Of a DNA stretch of 64,000 nucleotides, positions 51,719 to 59,980 are shown in pieces; the first letter of the stretch is position 1, and every line of letters starts with the position of its first letter. Under the pieces are notes generated by a model, which saw only the letters and a program-made list of their open reading frames with translations, was not told the DNA's origin and did no database searches. The DNA is from Neorhizobium alkalisoli (lineage in GTDB: Bacteria; Pseudomonadota; Alphaproteobacteria; Rhizobiales; Rhizobiaceae), in contig NZ_VIWP01000013.1 of NCBI RefSeq assembly GCF_007829835.1, forward strand, positions 62,001-126,000, written 5' to 3'. Position numbers and translations under genes: made by a program.

Positions 51719-53329
51719 ATGGAAGAGTTCGGACTTCACAACCCGTCCAATGGGCTCGCGGCAATCGGTTTCGATAATCTGTCGCGCGTTAATTACAATT
51801 TTTCCGAGGTCGAACTCTACGAAGACGCGATTCGTCTTGGTGAAGCTGACTTGACGGCTGACGGTGCCCTGCGCGCCATCACCGGCCAGCACACCGGCCG
51901 TTCGCCGAAGGACAAGTTCGTCGTCCGTGACGCGGAAACCGAGAGCCGGATCTGGTGGGACAACAACAAGCCCCTGTCGCCGGAGCATTTCGCAATTCTC
52001 CATAAGGATATGCTGGCCCACGCAGCCGGCAAGACGCTTTACGTGCAGGATCTCATCGGCGGTGCCGACGCGGAAAATGCCCTGCCGACGCGCGTCATCA
52101 CAGAATTCGCCTGGCATGCACTCTTCATCCGCAACCTTCTCATCCGCCCGAACCGCGATAGGCTCGAAGGGTTCCAGCAGAAGCTGACCATCATCAACCT
52201 GCCGAGCTTCAAGGCCGATCCGGCTCGCCACGGCTGCCGCACCGAAACTGTGATCGCCTGCGATCTCGCCAAGGGTCTCGTCCTGATCGGCGGCACCTCC
52301 TATGCCGGCGAGAACAAGAAGTCGGTCTTCACCGTTCTCAACTATCTCCTGCCGGAAAAGGGCGTCATGCCGATGCACTGCTCGGCCAATGTCGGCAAGG
52401 ATGGCGATACCGCCGTTTTCTTCGGCCTGTCGGGCACCGGCAAGACGACGCTGTCTGCCGATCCGACCCGCACGCTGATCGGCGATGACGAGCATGGCTG
52501 GGGCAAGAACGGCATCTTCAATTTCGAAGGCGGCTGCTACGCCAAGGCAATCAAGCTCTCGGCTGAAGCCGAGCCTGAAATCTATGCCGCGACCCGTCGT
52601 TTCGGCACCGTGCTCGAAAACGTCGTACTCGACGAGAATCGCGTCCCTGATTTCGACGATAATTCGCTGACGGAAAACACCCGCAGTGCCTATCCGCTGC
52701 ACTTCATCCCGAATGCCTCGGCAACCGGCCTCGCGCCGCATCCGAAGACGATCATCATGCTGACCGCCGACGCTTTCGGCGTCATGCCGCCGATCGCCAA
52801 GCTGACGCCGGAACAGGCCATGTACCACTTCCTGTCCGGTTACACGGCCAAGGTCGCCGGTACGGAAAAGGGCGTGACGGAACCGGAAGCAACCTTCTCG
52901 ACCTGCTTCGGTGCACCTTTCATGCCGCGCCATCCGGCCGAATACGGCAACCTGCTCAAGGATCTGATCGCAAGCCACGGCGTCGATTGCTGGCTGGTCA
53001 ACACCGGCTGGACCGGCGGCGCCTATGGCACCGGCCGCCGCATGCCGATCAAGGCAACCCGCGCGCTTCTGGCCTCTGCCCTGAACGGCAGTCTCAAGAG
53101 CGCCGAGTTCCGCACCGATGCCAATTTCGGCTTCGCGGTGCCGGTCGCCGTCGAAGGCGTCGAAACGGCGATCCTCGATCCGCGTTCGACCTGGGCCGAT
53201 GGCCTCGCCTATGACGCACAGGCTGCAAAGCTGGTGTCGATGTTCATCCGCAACTTCGAAAAGTTCGAGGATCACGTCGACAGCAAGGTGAGGGATGCCG
53301 CTCCGGCTCTCCTGGTCGCGGCCGAATAA
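51719..53329 (+). CDS. pckA: Phosphoenolpyruvate carboxykinase (ATP)
   Basis: 536 residues from the ATG at 51719, preceded by CAGGAG. PckA converts oxaloacetate to PEP with ATP, the entry step of gluconeogenesis during growth on C4 acids. The kinase motif GLSGTGKT is at 236-243 (Lys242), with the PEPCK signature near LIGDDEHGW and the metal/substrate residues around RHPAEYG. It is transcribed away from chvI, an arrangement shared with Agrobacterium and Sinorhizobium. A terminator and a parS-like site follow. Confidence 0.97.
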   Translation: MEEFGLHNPSNGLAAIGFDNLSRVNYNFSEVELYEDAIRLGEADLTADGALRAITGQHTGRSPKDKFVVRDAETESRIWWDNNKPLSPEHFAILHKDMLAHAAGKTLYVQDLIGGADAENALPTRVITEFAWHALFIRNLLIRPNRDRLEGFQQKLTIINLPSFKADPARHGCRTETVIACDLAKGLVLIGGTSYAGENKKSVFTVLNYLLPEKGVMPMHCSANVGKDGDTAVFFGLSGTGKTTLSADPTRTLIGDDEHGWGKNGIFNFEGGCYAKAIKLSAEAEPEIYAATRRFGTVLENVVLDENRVPDFDDNSLTENTRSAYPLHFIPNASATGLAPHPKTIIMLTADAFGVMPPIAKLTPEQAMYHFLSGYTAKVAGTEKGVTEPEATFSTCFGAPFMPRHPAEYGNLLKDLIASHGVDCWLVNTGWTGGAYGTGRRMPIKATRALLASALNGSLKSAEFRTDANFGFAVPVAVEGVETAILDPRSTWADGLAYDAQAAKLVSMFIRNFEKFEDHVDSKVRDAAPALLVAAE

Positions 53330-53344
53330 GCATCAGATTTGCAA

Positions 53345-53360
53345 GGATTCACGTGAAACC
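53345..53360. other. parS-like site 6, downstream of pckA
   Basis: GGATTCACGTGAAACC matches the parS consensus at 13 of 16 positions. It lies 16 bases after the pckA stop, against the terminator hairpin, about 39 kb from the proposed origin. Binding is less certain than for sites 1-3. Confidence 0.5.
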
Positions 53361-53400
53361 ATCGACCCGGAATTGCTCCGGGCCGGTGGTTTTCTTTTTG
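53358..53400 (+). terminator. Intrinsic terminator after pckA
   Basis: A 14-base imperfect stem (ACCATCGACCCGGA against TCCGGGCCGGTGGT, one mismatch and one wobble) with loop ATTGC, followed by TTTCTTTTTG. Confidence 0.85.
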
Positions 53401-53442
53401 CGGGCTTTGTGGGAATGATGCGGCCCAAGAAAGAACGGAGCC

Positions 53443-53877
53443 ATGGCCAGCAACCCGCTTGAAATCAACAGCCGCATCACGATTGCCGGGTGGGAACTCA
53501 CGGAGCAGTTCGTGCTAGCCGGCGGGCCGGGTGGTCAGAACGTCAACAAGGTCTCGACCGCGGTCCAGCTTTTCTTCGATATAGCCAATTCCCCGTCGCT
53601 TCCCGAGCGAGTCAAGACGAACGCTCTGAAACTTGCCGGCAAGCGTGTGTCGAAAGATGGCGTGCTGATGATCGAGGCCAGCCGGTCGCGAAGCCAGGAG
53701 CGAAACCGCGAAGAGGCGCGCGAGCGGTTGAAGGAACTGATTCTGGAGGCCGCCAAACCACCGCCGCCGCCACGCAAGGCGACCAAGCCGACCAAGGGTT
53801 CGGTGGAACGGCGGCTGAAGGCGAAATCCGGCCGCTCCGACATCAAGAAGATGCGCGGCCGCCCCTCGGGCGAGTGA
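53443..53877 (+). CDS. arfB: Alternative ribosome-rescue factor B (peptidyl-tRNA hydrolase ArfB/YaeJ)
   Basis: 144 residues. ArfB frees stalled ribosomes by hydrolysing peptidyl-tRNA. The catalytic GGQ motif is in GGPGGQNVNK at residues 27-36, and the basic C-terminal tail (Lys/Arg-rich, from about residue 105) fits insertion into the mRNA channel. Length is typical. GGAG lies just before the ATG. alkB follows after 27 bases; the two genes probably share a transcript. Confidence 0.95.
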   Translation: MASNPLEINSRITIAGWELTEQFVLAGGPGGQNVNKVSTAVQLFFDIANSPSLPERVKTNALKLAGKRVSKDGVLMIEASRSRSQERNREEARERLKELILEAAKPPPPPRKATKPTKGSVERRLKAKSGRSDIKKMRGRPSGE

Positions 53878-53904
53878 TTTTCGAAGATCGGGTAGGAGAA
53901 CCGC

Positions 53905-54579
53905 ATGGCGACCTTGCCGAACGGCATAAAACATCTGCCGGGTTTTCTGGATCGGCAGGCCCAAGAAAACCTGGTGGAACTCATTCGTCAGGTCGTGGCT
54001 GAAGCGCCGCTTTACGTTCCCGCCATGCCCGGCACCGGCAAGCCGATGTCAGTCAGAATGACCAATTGCGGTTCGCTCGGCTGGGTCACCGACAAGGAGC
54101 GCGGTTATCGCTACCAGCCCACCCATCCGCTGACCGGCAATCCCTGGCCTCCAATCCCGCCAGTGCTGCTCGATCTGTGGCGTGAGCTCTGCGATTATCC
54201 GAAAGAGCCGGAAGCCTGCCTCGTCAACTTCTATTCCGACGAGGCAAAGATGGGCCTGCACCAGGACAAGGACGAGAACGAGCTTTTGGCCCCCGTCCTC
54301 TCCATCTCGCTCGGGAATACCTGCCTCTTTCGCGTCGGCGGCCTCAGCCGCAACGATTCGACCGGATCATTCAAACTGTCGAGCGGCGATATCGTCATCC
54401 TGGGCGGGGAGGGGAGACTGGCGTTTCACGGCGTCGACCGCATCTACCCGGCAACCTCGACACTGCTGAAAAACGGCGGACGCATCAATCTGACGCTCCG
54501 CCGGGTCAACAGCCGACTGTCTGCATCGATATCAGGCGGTGCATCGCCTACAGTTTTCGAAGCGATACCGTCTCGATGA
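53905..54579 (+). CDS. alkB: AlkB-type DNA-repair dioxygenase
   Basis: 224 residues. AlkB is an Fe(II)/2-oxoglutarate dioxygenase that removes methyl groups from 1-methyladenine and 3-methylcytosine. The iron-binding HxD motif is His119/Asp121 in LHQDKDE, the distal histidine is in AFHGVDRI, and the 2-oxoglutarate arginine lies in RINLTLRRV. AGGAG is well placed before the ATG. The last 32 bases overlap the 3' end of coaA on the other strand, so transcripts from the two sides would be partly antisense. Confidence 0.94.
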   Translation: MATLPNGIKHLPGFLDRQAQENLVELIRQVVAEAPLYVPAMPGTGKPMSVRMTNCGSLGWVTDKERGYRYQPTHPLTGNPWPPIPPVLLDLWRELCDYPKEPEACLVNFYSDEAKMGLHQDKDENELLAPVLSISLGNTCLFRVGGLSRNDSTGSFKLSSGDIVILGGEGRLAFHGVDRIYPATSTLLKNGGRINLTLRRVNSRLSASISGGASPTVFEAIPSR

Positions 54580-55537
54580 AGTGATCGCGGCCCTTGCGCA
54601 GGATCAGGTCCGCCCTTGGCCGGGTCGGCAGGATGTTCTGGCGCAGATTCTTGAGATTGATGTTTTCCCAGAGCCCTTCCGCCACCGCGCGGGCTGCGTC
54701 CGCATCGATCGCCGCATATTTCTTGAAGAACGAGGTCGGATCGCGAAACGCGGTTTCCCTGAGCTTCATGAAACGCTGCACATACCAGCTGTGGATCTGG
54801 TCTTCGTCCGCATCGATATAGATCGAGAAATCGAAGAAGTCCGAAACGATCGGCACGATCTTGCCATCGGCAGGCAGAGCCCGCGACTGCAGCACGTTGA
54901 TGCCCTCGAAGATCAGGATATCCGGCCTGTCGACCAGCGTGAATTCGTCCGGCAGGACGTCATAGGTCAGGTGCGAATAACGGGGCGCCCTCACATTCGG
55001 CTCCCCGGCCTTGATCGCCGAGAGAAACCGCAGGATGGCGCCGATGTCGTAGCTTTCCGGAAAACCCTTGCGTTCCATCAGGCTTTCGCGGTTCAGCACC
55101 GCATTCGGATAAAGAAAGCCGTCCGTGGTGATGAGATCGACCTTCGGGCTTGCCGGCCAGCGAGCGAGCAGTTCCTTCAGGATACGCGCGGTCGTCGATT
55201 TGCCGACCGCTACCGAACCGGCAATGCCGATAATAAAGGGCGTCTTCGTCACGTTGGACAGGCTGAGGAAACGATTGCGCTGCTGGTAGAGCAGCTGCGA
55301 TGCCTCGACATGCGTCGACAGAAGTCGCGACAGCGACAGATAAATCCGCCGCACCTCGTCAAGATTGATCGGATCATCTAGCGAGCGCAGCCGTGAAACT
55401 TCGTCGGCCGTCAGTGTCAGTGGCGTATCGGCGCGGAATTTTGCCCATTCGTCGGCACTGAAGTGGTGATAGGGTGAATAGAAATCCGTTGTCATCGCGG
55501 CATCCGGAGTATTTTCGGGCTTCGATGCGATATTCAT
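54548..55537 (-). CDS. coaA: Type I pantothenate kinase
   Basis: 329 residues. CoaA phosphorylates pantothenate, the first committed step of CoA synthesis. The P-loop GSVAVGKST is at residues 107-115, with TTDGFLYPN and FEGINVLQ typical of the prokaryotic type I enzyme. The ATG at 55537 overlaps the hisE stop (ATGA); an internal ATG at codon 15 is possible but lacks that coupling. It is the last gene of the his operon and overlaps alkB at its 3' end. Confidence 0.95.
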   Translation of the reverse strand: MNIASKPENTPDAAMTTDFYSPYHHFSADEWAKFRADTPLTLTADEVSRLRSLDDPINLDEVRRIYLSLSRLLSTHVEASQLLYQQRNRFLSLSNVTKTPFIIGIAGSVAVGKSTTARILKELLARWPASPKVDLITTDGFLYPNAVLNRESLMERKGFPESYDIGAILRFLSAIKAGEPNVRAPRYSHLTYDVLPDEFTLVDRPDILIFEGINVLQSRALPADGKIVPIVSDFFDFSIYIDADEDQIHSWYVQRFMKLRETAFRDPTSFFKKYAAIDADAARAVAEGLWENINLKNLRQNILPTRPRADLILRKGRDHFIETVSLRKL

Positions 55538-55857
55538 GATTGCGGCCGGCTCGCCTTTTCCTGAAGACCGGATTGTCCGGTCCGTCGCGCAAGTTCGTCG
55601 AGCACATCCTGCAACGGGATGTCGGCGATATTCAATACGACCATCAGGTGATAGATCAGGTCGGCGCTTTCGGATACGAGGTCTTTCCGCTCCTGCGCCA
55701 CGGCTGCGATCACGGTCTCGACCGCTTCCTCACCCAGCTTCTTTGCCGCCTTCGTCTGCCCGGCAGCAACAAGCTTTGCCGTCCAGGATTCCTCCGGCGA
55801 AGCCTTGGCGCGCAAGGCAACGATCTTCTCCAGGTCGTTCAGCGTAAAGGTGCTCAA
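55534..55857 (-). CDS. hisE: Phosphoribosyl-ATP pyrophosphatase
   Basis: 107 residues when started at a TTG (55857) that follows GGAGG by five bases; this matches the normal HisE length and N-terminus (STFTLNDLEKIV). An ATG at 55872 would add five residues. HisE hydrolyses phosphoribosyl-ATP in histidine synthesis. The conserved KLGEEAVETVIAA and ESADLIYHLMVVL helices bind magnesium and substrate. It is coupled to coaA downstream. Confidence 0.93.
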   Translation of the reverse strand: MSTFTLNDLEKIVALRAKASPEESWTAKLVAAGQTKAAKKLGEEAVETVIAAVAQERKDLVSESADLIYHLMVVLNIADIPLQDVLDELARRTGQSGLQEKASRPQS

Positions 55858-55881
55858 ACCTGCCTCCTCCATTCCCAAAAG

Positions 55882-56658
55882 TCAGTCGAGCCGCATGGCA
55901 ATGCCATGCTCGGCCATATAGCGCTTCGCCTCACCCACGGAATAGGTGCCGAAGTGGAAAATCGAGGCTGCAAGAACCGCAGTTGCATGCCCCTTCTGGA
56001 TGCCCGCGACCAGGTCGTCGAGATTGCCGACGCCGCCGGACGCAATGACCGGCACCCGCACGCTGTCGGCAATCGCGCTTGTCAGTCCGAGGTCATAACC
56101 AATCTTGGTGCCGTCGCGGTCCATAGAGGTGACGAGCAGTTCGCCTGCACCGCGCTCGACCATTTTCTGCGCAAATTCGACGGCGTTAATGCCGGTCGCA
56201 TTGCGCCCGCCATGGGTAAAGATCTCCCAGCGATCCGTCTCGCCGGTGCCGGACACTTTTTTGGCGTCGATCGATACGACGATGCACTGGTTGCCGAACT
56301 TGTCCGCGGCTTCTGCGACGAAATCCGGATTGTTCACGGCCGCCGAGTTGATCGAAACCTTGTCGGCACCGGCCAACAGCAGCTTGCGGATGTCGGCCAC
56401 GGCACGCACGCCGCCGCCGACCGTCAGCGGCATGAAGCAATGCTCGGCCGTGCGGGCAACGACATCGAAGATCGTTTCACGATTGTCGGACGAGGCCGTG
56501 ATATCGAGAAAGCAGAGTTCGTCGGCACCGGCGGCATCATAGGCTTTTGCAGCCTCGACCGGGTCACCGGCATCGATCAGATCGACGAAGTTGACGCCCT
56601 TGACGACACGGCCGTCCTTGACATCGAGGCAGGGGATCACGCGGGCCTTGAGGGTCAT
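55882..56658 (-). CDS. hisF: Imidazole glycerol phosphate synthase, cyclase subunit
   Basis: 258 residues. HisF uses ammonia from HisH to close the imidazole ring, giving IGP and AICAR. It is a TIM barrel with catalytic Asp12 in CLDVKDGRVVKG and the second aspartate in VTSMDRDGTK. Phosphate sites are VGGGVR and ASGGVGN. Its start overlaps the hisA stop by four bases. Confidence 0.97.
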   Translation of the reverse strand: MTLKARVIPCLDVKDGRVVKGVNFVDLIDAGDPVEAAKAYDAAGADELCFLDITASSDNRETIFDVVARTAEHCFMPLTVGGGVRAVADIRKLLLAGADKVSINSAAVNNPDFVAEAADKFGNQCIVVSIDAKKVSGTGETDRWEIFTHGGRNATGINAVEFAQKMVERGAGELLVTSMDRDGTKIGYDLGLTSAIADSVRVPVIASGGVGNLDDLVAGIQKGHATAVLAASIFHFGTYSVGEAKRYMAEHGIAMRLD

Positions 56659-57398
56659 GCGGCACGTCCTTTCGCGCTACGGATCAGCGCCAGAGCCGCC
56701 GCCGGGTCGATCCGCCCGTCATAAAGCGCACGGCCAGAAATCGCGCCTTCCAGCCTTGCGGCATCCGGCTCCAGCATGCGGCTGATATCGTCGAGCGAGG
56801 CAAGCCCGCCCGACGCAATCACCGGAATGGAAACGGCATCGGCAAGCTCCAGCGTCGAGGCCCAGTTGATACCGGCCAGAATGCCGTCCCGGTCGATATC
56901 GGTATAGATGATCGCCGAAATGCCGGCGCCTTCGAATTTCTTCGCAAGCTCGATCACGCCGAGCTCGGATGCTTCCGCCCAGCCCTCGACAGCAACCTTG
57001 CCGCCCTTGGCGTCGATGCCGACGGCAACCTTGCCCGGAAACTCTTTGCAGGCCTCAATCACGAGCGCCGGATCACGCACAGCAACGGTGCCGAGGATGA
57101 CACGTGCCAGCCCGCGGGAAAGCCAGTTCTCGATATGATCGAGCGTGCGGATACCGCCGCCGAGCTGCACCGGGTTCTTCGTCGCCTTCAGGATGGCATC
57201 GACAGCAGCGCCATTGACGCTTTCGCCGGCAAAGGCGCCGTTCAGGTCAACCACATGCAGCCATTCAAACCCCTGGTCCTCGAAGGCTTTTGCCTGGGCG
57301 CCGGGGTCGGGATTGTAGACGGTTGCCTGGTCCATATCGCCGAGCTTCAGGCGCACGCACTGGCCGTCTTTCAGGTCGATTGCGGGAAAAAGGATCAT
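56655..57398 (-). CDS. hisA: ProFAR isomerase
   Basis: 247 residues. HisA opens the ribose of ProFAR by an Amadori rearrangement in histidine synthesis. The catalytic aspartates are Asp8 in PAIDLKDG and the one in IYTDIDRDG; the phosphate-binding loops are QLGGGIRT and ASGGLAS. It begins one base after the hisH stop, keeping the hisH-hisA-hisF order in which the synthase subunits flank the isomerase. Confidence 0.97.
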   Translation of the reverse strand: MILFPAIDLKDGQCVRLKLGDMDQATVYNPDPGAQAKAFEDQGFEWLHVVDLNGAFAGESVNGAAVDAILKATKNPVQLGGGIRTLDHIENWLSRGLARVILGTVAVRDPALVIEACKEFPGKVAVGIDAKGGKVAVEGWAEASELGVIELAKKFEGAGISAIIYTDIDRDGILAGINWASTLELADAVSIPVIASGGLASLDDISRMLEPDAARLEGAISGRALYDGRIDPAAALALIRSAKGRAA

Positions 57399-57399
57399 G

Positions 57400-58050
57400 T
57401 CAGGGCTTCCACTTGAGGAAGTTGGAAATCAGGGCGAGGCCGAGCGTCTGGCTCTTTTCCGGATGGAATTGCGAGCCGGCCATGTTGTCGCGACCGACAA
57501 AGGCGGTCATCGCGCCACCGTATTCAGTCGTGGCGATGACTTCCTCGGGATTGGCGGCTGCCAGATGGTAGGAATGCACGAAATAGGCATGCAACCCATC
57601 CGGCCCGGTCGGAATGCCGTCGAACAGCGGGTGTTGGCTATTGAGCTGCAGTGTATTCCAGCCGATCTGCGGGATTTTCAGAGCGGGATCGGAGGGCGTC
57701 ATTTCAACGACATCGCCGGAAATCCAGCCAAAACCTTCCGTCGTGGTCTTTTCCAGACCACGCGACGACATCAACTGCATGCCGACGCAGATGCCGAGAA
57801 AGGGACGCCCCTTGTTTTCGACGACGTCGATCAGCGCCTCGCGCATGCCCGGCACGGCGTCGAGGCCGGCGCGGCAGTCGGCATAGGCGCCGACGCCCGG
57901 CAGCACGACGCGGTCAGCCGTGGCGACGGCTTCGGCCTTGTCGGTCAGATCAATCGTGGCGTCGATACCGGCTTCCCGCGCGGCGCGCTCGAAAGCCTTG
58001 GTGGCCGAGCGCAGATTGCCCGACCCATAGTCGATGATTGCAACGCGCAT
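57400..58050 (-). CDS. hisH: Imidazole glycerol phosphate synthase, glutaminase subunit
   Basis: 216 residues. A class I glutamine amidotransferase that supplies ammonia to HisF. The catalytic cysteine is Cys88 in FLGICVGMQLM, and the histidine and glutamate are in SQFHPEKS near the C-terminus. The start codon overlaps the stop of the DUF2628 gene (TGATG). Confidence 0.97.
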   Translation of the reverse strand: MRVAIIDYGSGNLRSATKAFERAAREAGIDATIDLTDKAEAVATADRVVLPGVGAYADCRAGLDAVPGMREALIDVVENKGRPFLGICVGMQLMSSRGLEKTTTEGFGWISGDVVEMTPSDPALKIPQIGWNTLQLNSQHPLFDGIPTGPDGLHAYFVHSYHLAAANPEEVIATTEYGGAMTAFVGRDNMAGSQFHPEKSQTLGLALISNFLKWKP

Positions 58051-58538
58051 CAGCGTGCTCCGTGATCAAAAAGGCCGAGACCGGCATTCTGCCAGCCGCC
58101 AGATGGTTTCGCCTGTTTCGCCCAGTCGGACGAGATCGGCATCTGCCGGTTCTCCGGCTGCGGCAGGCTCGAGAAATAGATGGCCTCGGCGGTGGTGATA
58201 TCCTGCGCGAAAACCACGGTTTCGAGCGTGAAACCGCGGCGCTTCAGGGAGTTGGCGTAATAGTTGCGGCCTTCGAGCCCGGCGAGCAGGCTCACCGCAA
58301 AACCGAGCAGCGAACCGGCAATCTCGAAACCGGGCATGGCAGCCAGAACGCCGCTGCCAATCTGGACGGCAAGCACGACAAGCCCCGCAAGCCAGAGCCG
58401 GTTCCAGAGAAGCCAGGCCCAGGGCACGAGAAAAGCGATCCAGGAAAATCCATCCGCCACGATGACGGTGGAGCCATGGTTTTCGCCGGGCGTACGTGTC
58501 CGAGAATTCGGCGGTGTCAGAACGAGATAGCTTCTCAA
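58050..58538 (-). CDS. DUF2628 membrane protein inserted in the his operon
   Basis: 162 residues from a TTG at 58538, chosen because AGGAG lies seven bases before it and the product then begins MRSYLVLTPP, as DUF2628 proteins do; the in-frame region further upstream overlaps hisB. Hydrophobic segments WIAFLVPWAWLLWNRLWLAGLVVL and MPGFEIAGSLLGFAVSLLAGL indicate membrane insertion. Its function is unknown. It occupies this place between hisB and hisH in many Rhizobiales, coupled to hisH by a TGATG overlap, without any sign of an enzymatic role in histidine synthesis. Confidence 0.8.
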   Translation of the reverse strand: MRSYLVLTPPNSRTRTPGENHGSTVIVADGFSWIAFLVPWAWLLWNRLWLAGLVVLAVQIGSGVLAAMPGFEIAGSLLGFAVSLLAGLEGRNYYANSLKRRGFTLETVVFAQDITTAEAIYFSSLPQPENRQMPISSDWAKQAKPSGGWQNAGLGLFDHGAR

Positions 58539-58557
58539 GGAGTGTCTCCTGGAAGCG

Positions 58558-59163
58558 TCAGACCAGCATGCCCTTCGTGGAAGGAACGCGATTGGCCTGC
58601 CGCGGATCGATTTCGGTTGCCGTGCGCAGAACGCGAGCAACGGCCTTGAAGCAGGTCTCGGCGATATGATGGTTGTTGGCGCCGTAATGGTTCAGGATAT
58701 GCAGGGTGATCCCGGCATTCTGCGCCAGCGCCTGAAAGAATTCCCGCACCAGTTCCGTATCGAACGTGCCGATCTTCGGTGCCGAAAACGCGACGTTCCA
58801 GACGAGGAACGGACGGCCAGAAACGTCGATCGCGGCCTTGGTCATCGTCTCGTCCATGGCGAGGTCGAGCGAGGCATAGCGGGTAATGCCGCGCCGGTCG
58901 CCGAGTGCCTTGGAAATCGCCTGGCCGATCGCGATGCCGGTGTCTTCAACCGTGTGATGGTCGTCGATATGCAGGTCGCCCTTGACCTCGATCTCCATGT
59001 CGATGAGCGAATGTCGCGACAGCTGGTCGAGCATATGGTCGAAGAAACCGACGCCCGTCGAAATCTTCGCGGTACCGGTGCCGTCGAGATTGACGGAAAC
59101 CGAGACCGAGGTCTCGTTTGTCTTGCGGGAAATGCTTCCCGTGCGCGCAACAGTCTCGCCCAT
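58558..59163 (-). CDS. hisB: Imidazoleglycerol-phosphate dehydratase
   Basis: 201 residues, the monofunctional form (no phosphatase domain). HisB dehydrates IGP to imidazole acetol phosphate using manganese. The histidine-rich metal sites are FFDHMLDQLSRHS, DDHHTVEDT and the C-terminal NNHHIAE. The ATG at 59163 has GGAG nine bases upstream; an in-frame TTG at 59178 lacks this. It is the first gene of the his-coaA operon and divergent from hslV, with a 217-base gap. Confidence 0.96.
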   Translation of the reverse strand: MGETVARTGSISRKTNETSVSVSVNLDGTGTAKISTGVGFFDHMLDQLSRHSLIDMEIEVKGDLHIDDHHTVEDTGIAIGQAISKALGDRRGITRYASLDLAMDETMTKAAIDVSGRPFLVWNVAFSAPKIGTFDTELVREFFQALAQNAGITLHILNHYGANNHHIAETCFKAVARVLRTATEIDPRQANRVPSTKGMLV

Positions 59164-59380
59164 CAGGGTCTGCTCCAATGCTCTTCTCGGCGCTCCTTAT
59201 CAGGCGGTTGTGCAAATATCCAGCGAAAGCAGGGCCGTGTTGTTGAACCTCTGCGCGAGATTGTATTCGGCAAAGGCGAACTTACATAGGTGCCAACGGA
59301 GCTGCCGCAAAAGGTGTCGCGGCTCGCAATCGGAAAGCCTGCGAGAGTGGGCAAAAAGGTGAATGCCAAAAGGTGAATGA

Positions 59381-59905
59381 ATGACAACGATTATTACAGT
59401 CAGAAAGGGCGGCAAGGTGGTCATGGCCGGTGACGGTCAGGTCTCGCTTGGCCAGACGGTGATGAAGGGCAACGCGCGCAAAGTGCGCCGCATCGGCAAG
59501 GGCGAGGTGATCGCCGGTTTCGCCGGTGCCACGGCGGATGCCTTCACGCTTCTCGACCGCCTCGAAAAGAAGCTCGAACAATATCCCGGCCAGCTGATGC
59601 GCGCCGCCGTCGAACTCGCCAAGGACTGGCGCACCGACAAGTATCTGCGCAATCTCGAAGCCATGATGCTGGTCGCCGACAAGACGACGACGCTCGCCAT
59701 CACCGGCAATGGTGATGTGCTGGAACCCGAACATGGCGCGATCGCCATCGGCTCCGGCGGCAATTACGCTTTTGCAGCCGCGCGTGCCCTGATGGATAGC
59801 GACAAGTCCGCCGAGGATGTCGCCCGCAAGGCGCTCGATATCGCCGCCGATATCTGCGTCTACACCAACCACAATCTCATCGTCGAAACGCTCGACGCCG
59901 GGTAA
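59381..59905 (+). CDS. hslV: ATP-dependent protease HslV (ClpQ) peptidase subunit
   Basis: 174 residues. A proteasome-beta-like threonine peptidase: after removal of Met1 the active-site Thr2 is exposed (MTTIITVRKGGKVVMAGDGQ). Lysine and glycine of the catalytic region (RKVRRI, GFAGATADAF) are conserved. It assembles with HslU as a double-ring protease that removes misfolded and regulatory proteins. AAAGGTG lies before the ATG. hslU follows after 75 bases. Confidence 0.97.
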   Translation: MTTIITVRKGGKVVMAGDGQVSLGQTVMKGNARKVRRIGKGEVIAGFAGATADAFTLLDRLEKKLEQYPGQLMRAAVELAKDWRTDKYLRNLEAMMLVADKTTTLAITGNGDVLEPEHGAIAIGSGGNYAFAAARALMDSDKSAEDVARKALDIAADICVYTNHNLIVETLDAG

Positions 59906-59980
59906 TCGCATTCCGAAACAAGGGTCCTGCGACCAGGCCGCTTCAAAGGCTGGTCGCTCAAGGAAAGCCGAGAGGATAAC

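Noticed and set aside
51680..53275. A 531-codon minus-strand open frame opposite pckA
   Set aside because: Shadow of pckA; no signature motif.
59164..59380. A heat-shock (RpoH-type) promoter before hslV
   Set aside because: A TTGAAC-like -35 exists near 59243 but no convincing -10 partner at the right spacing was found.
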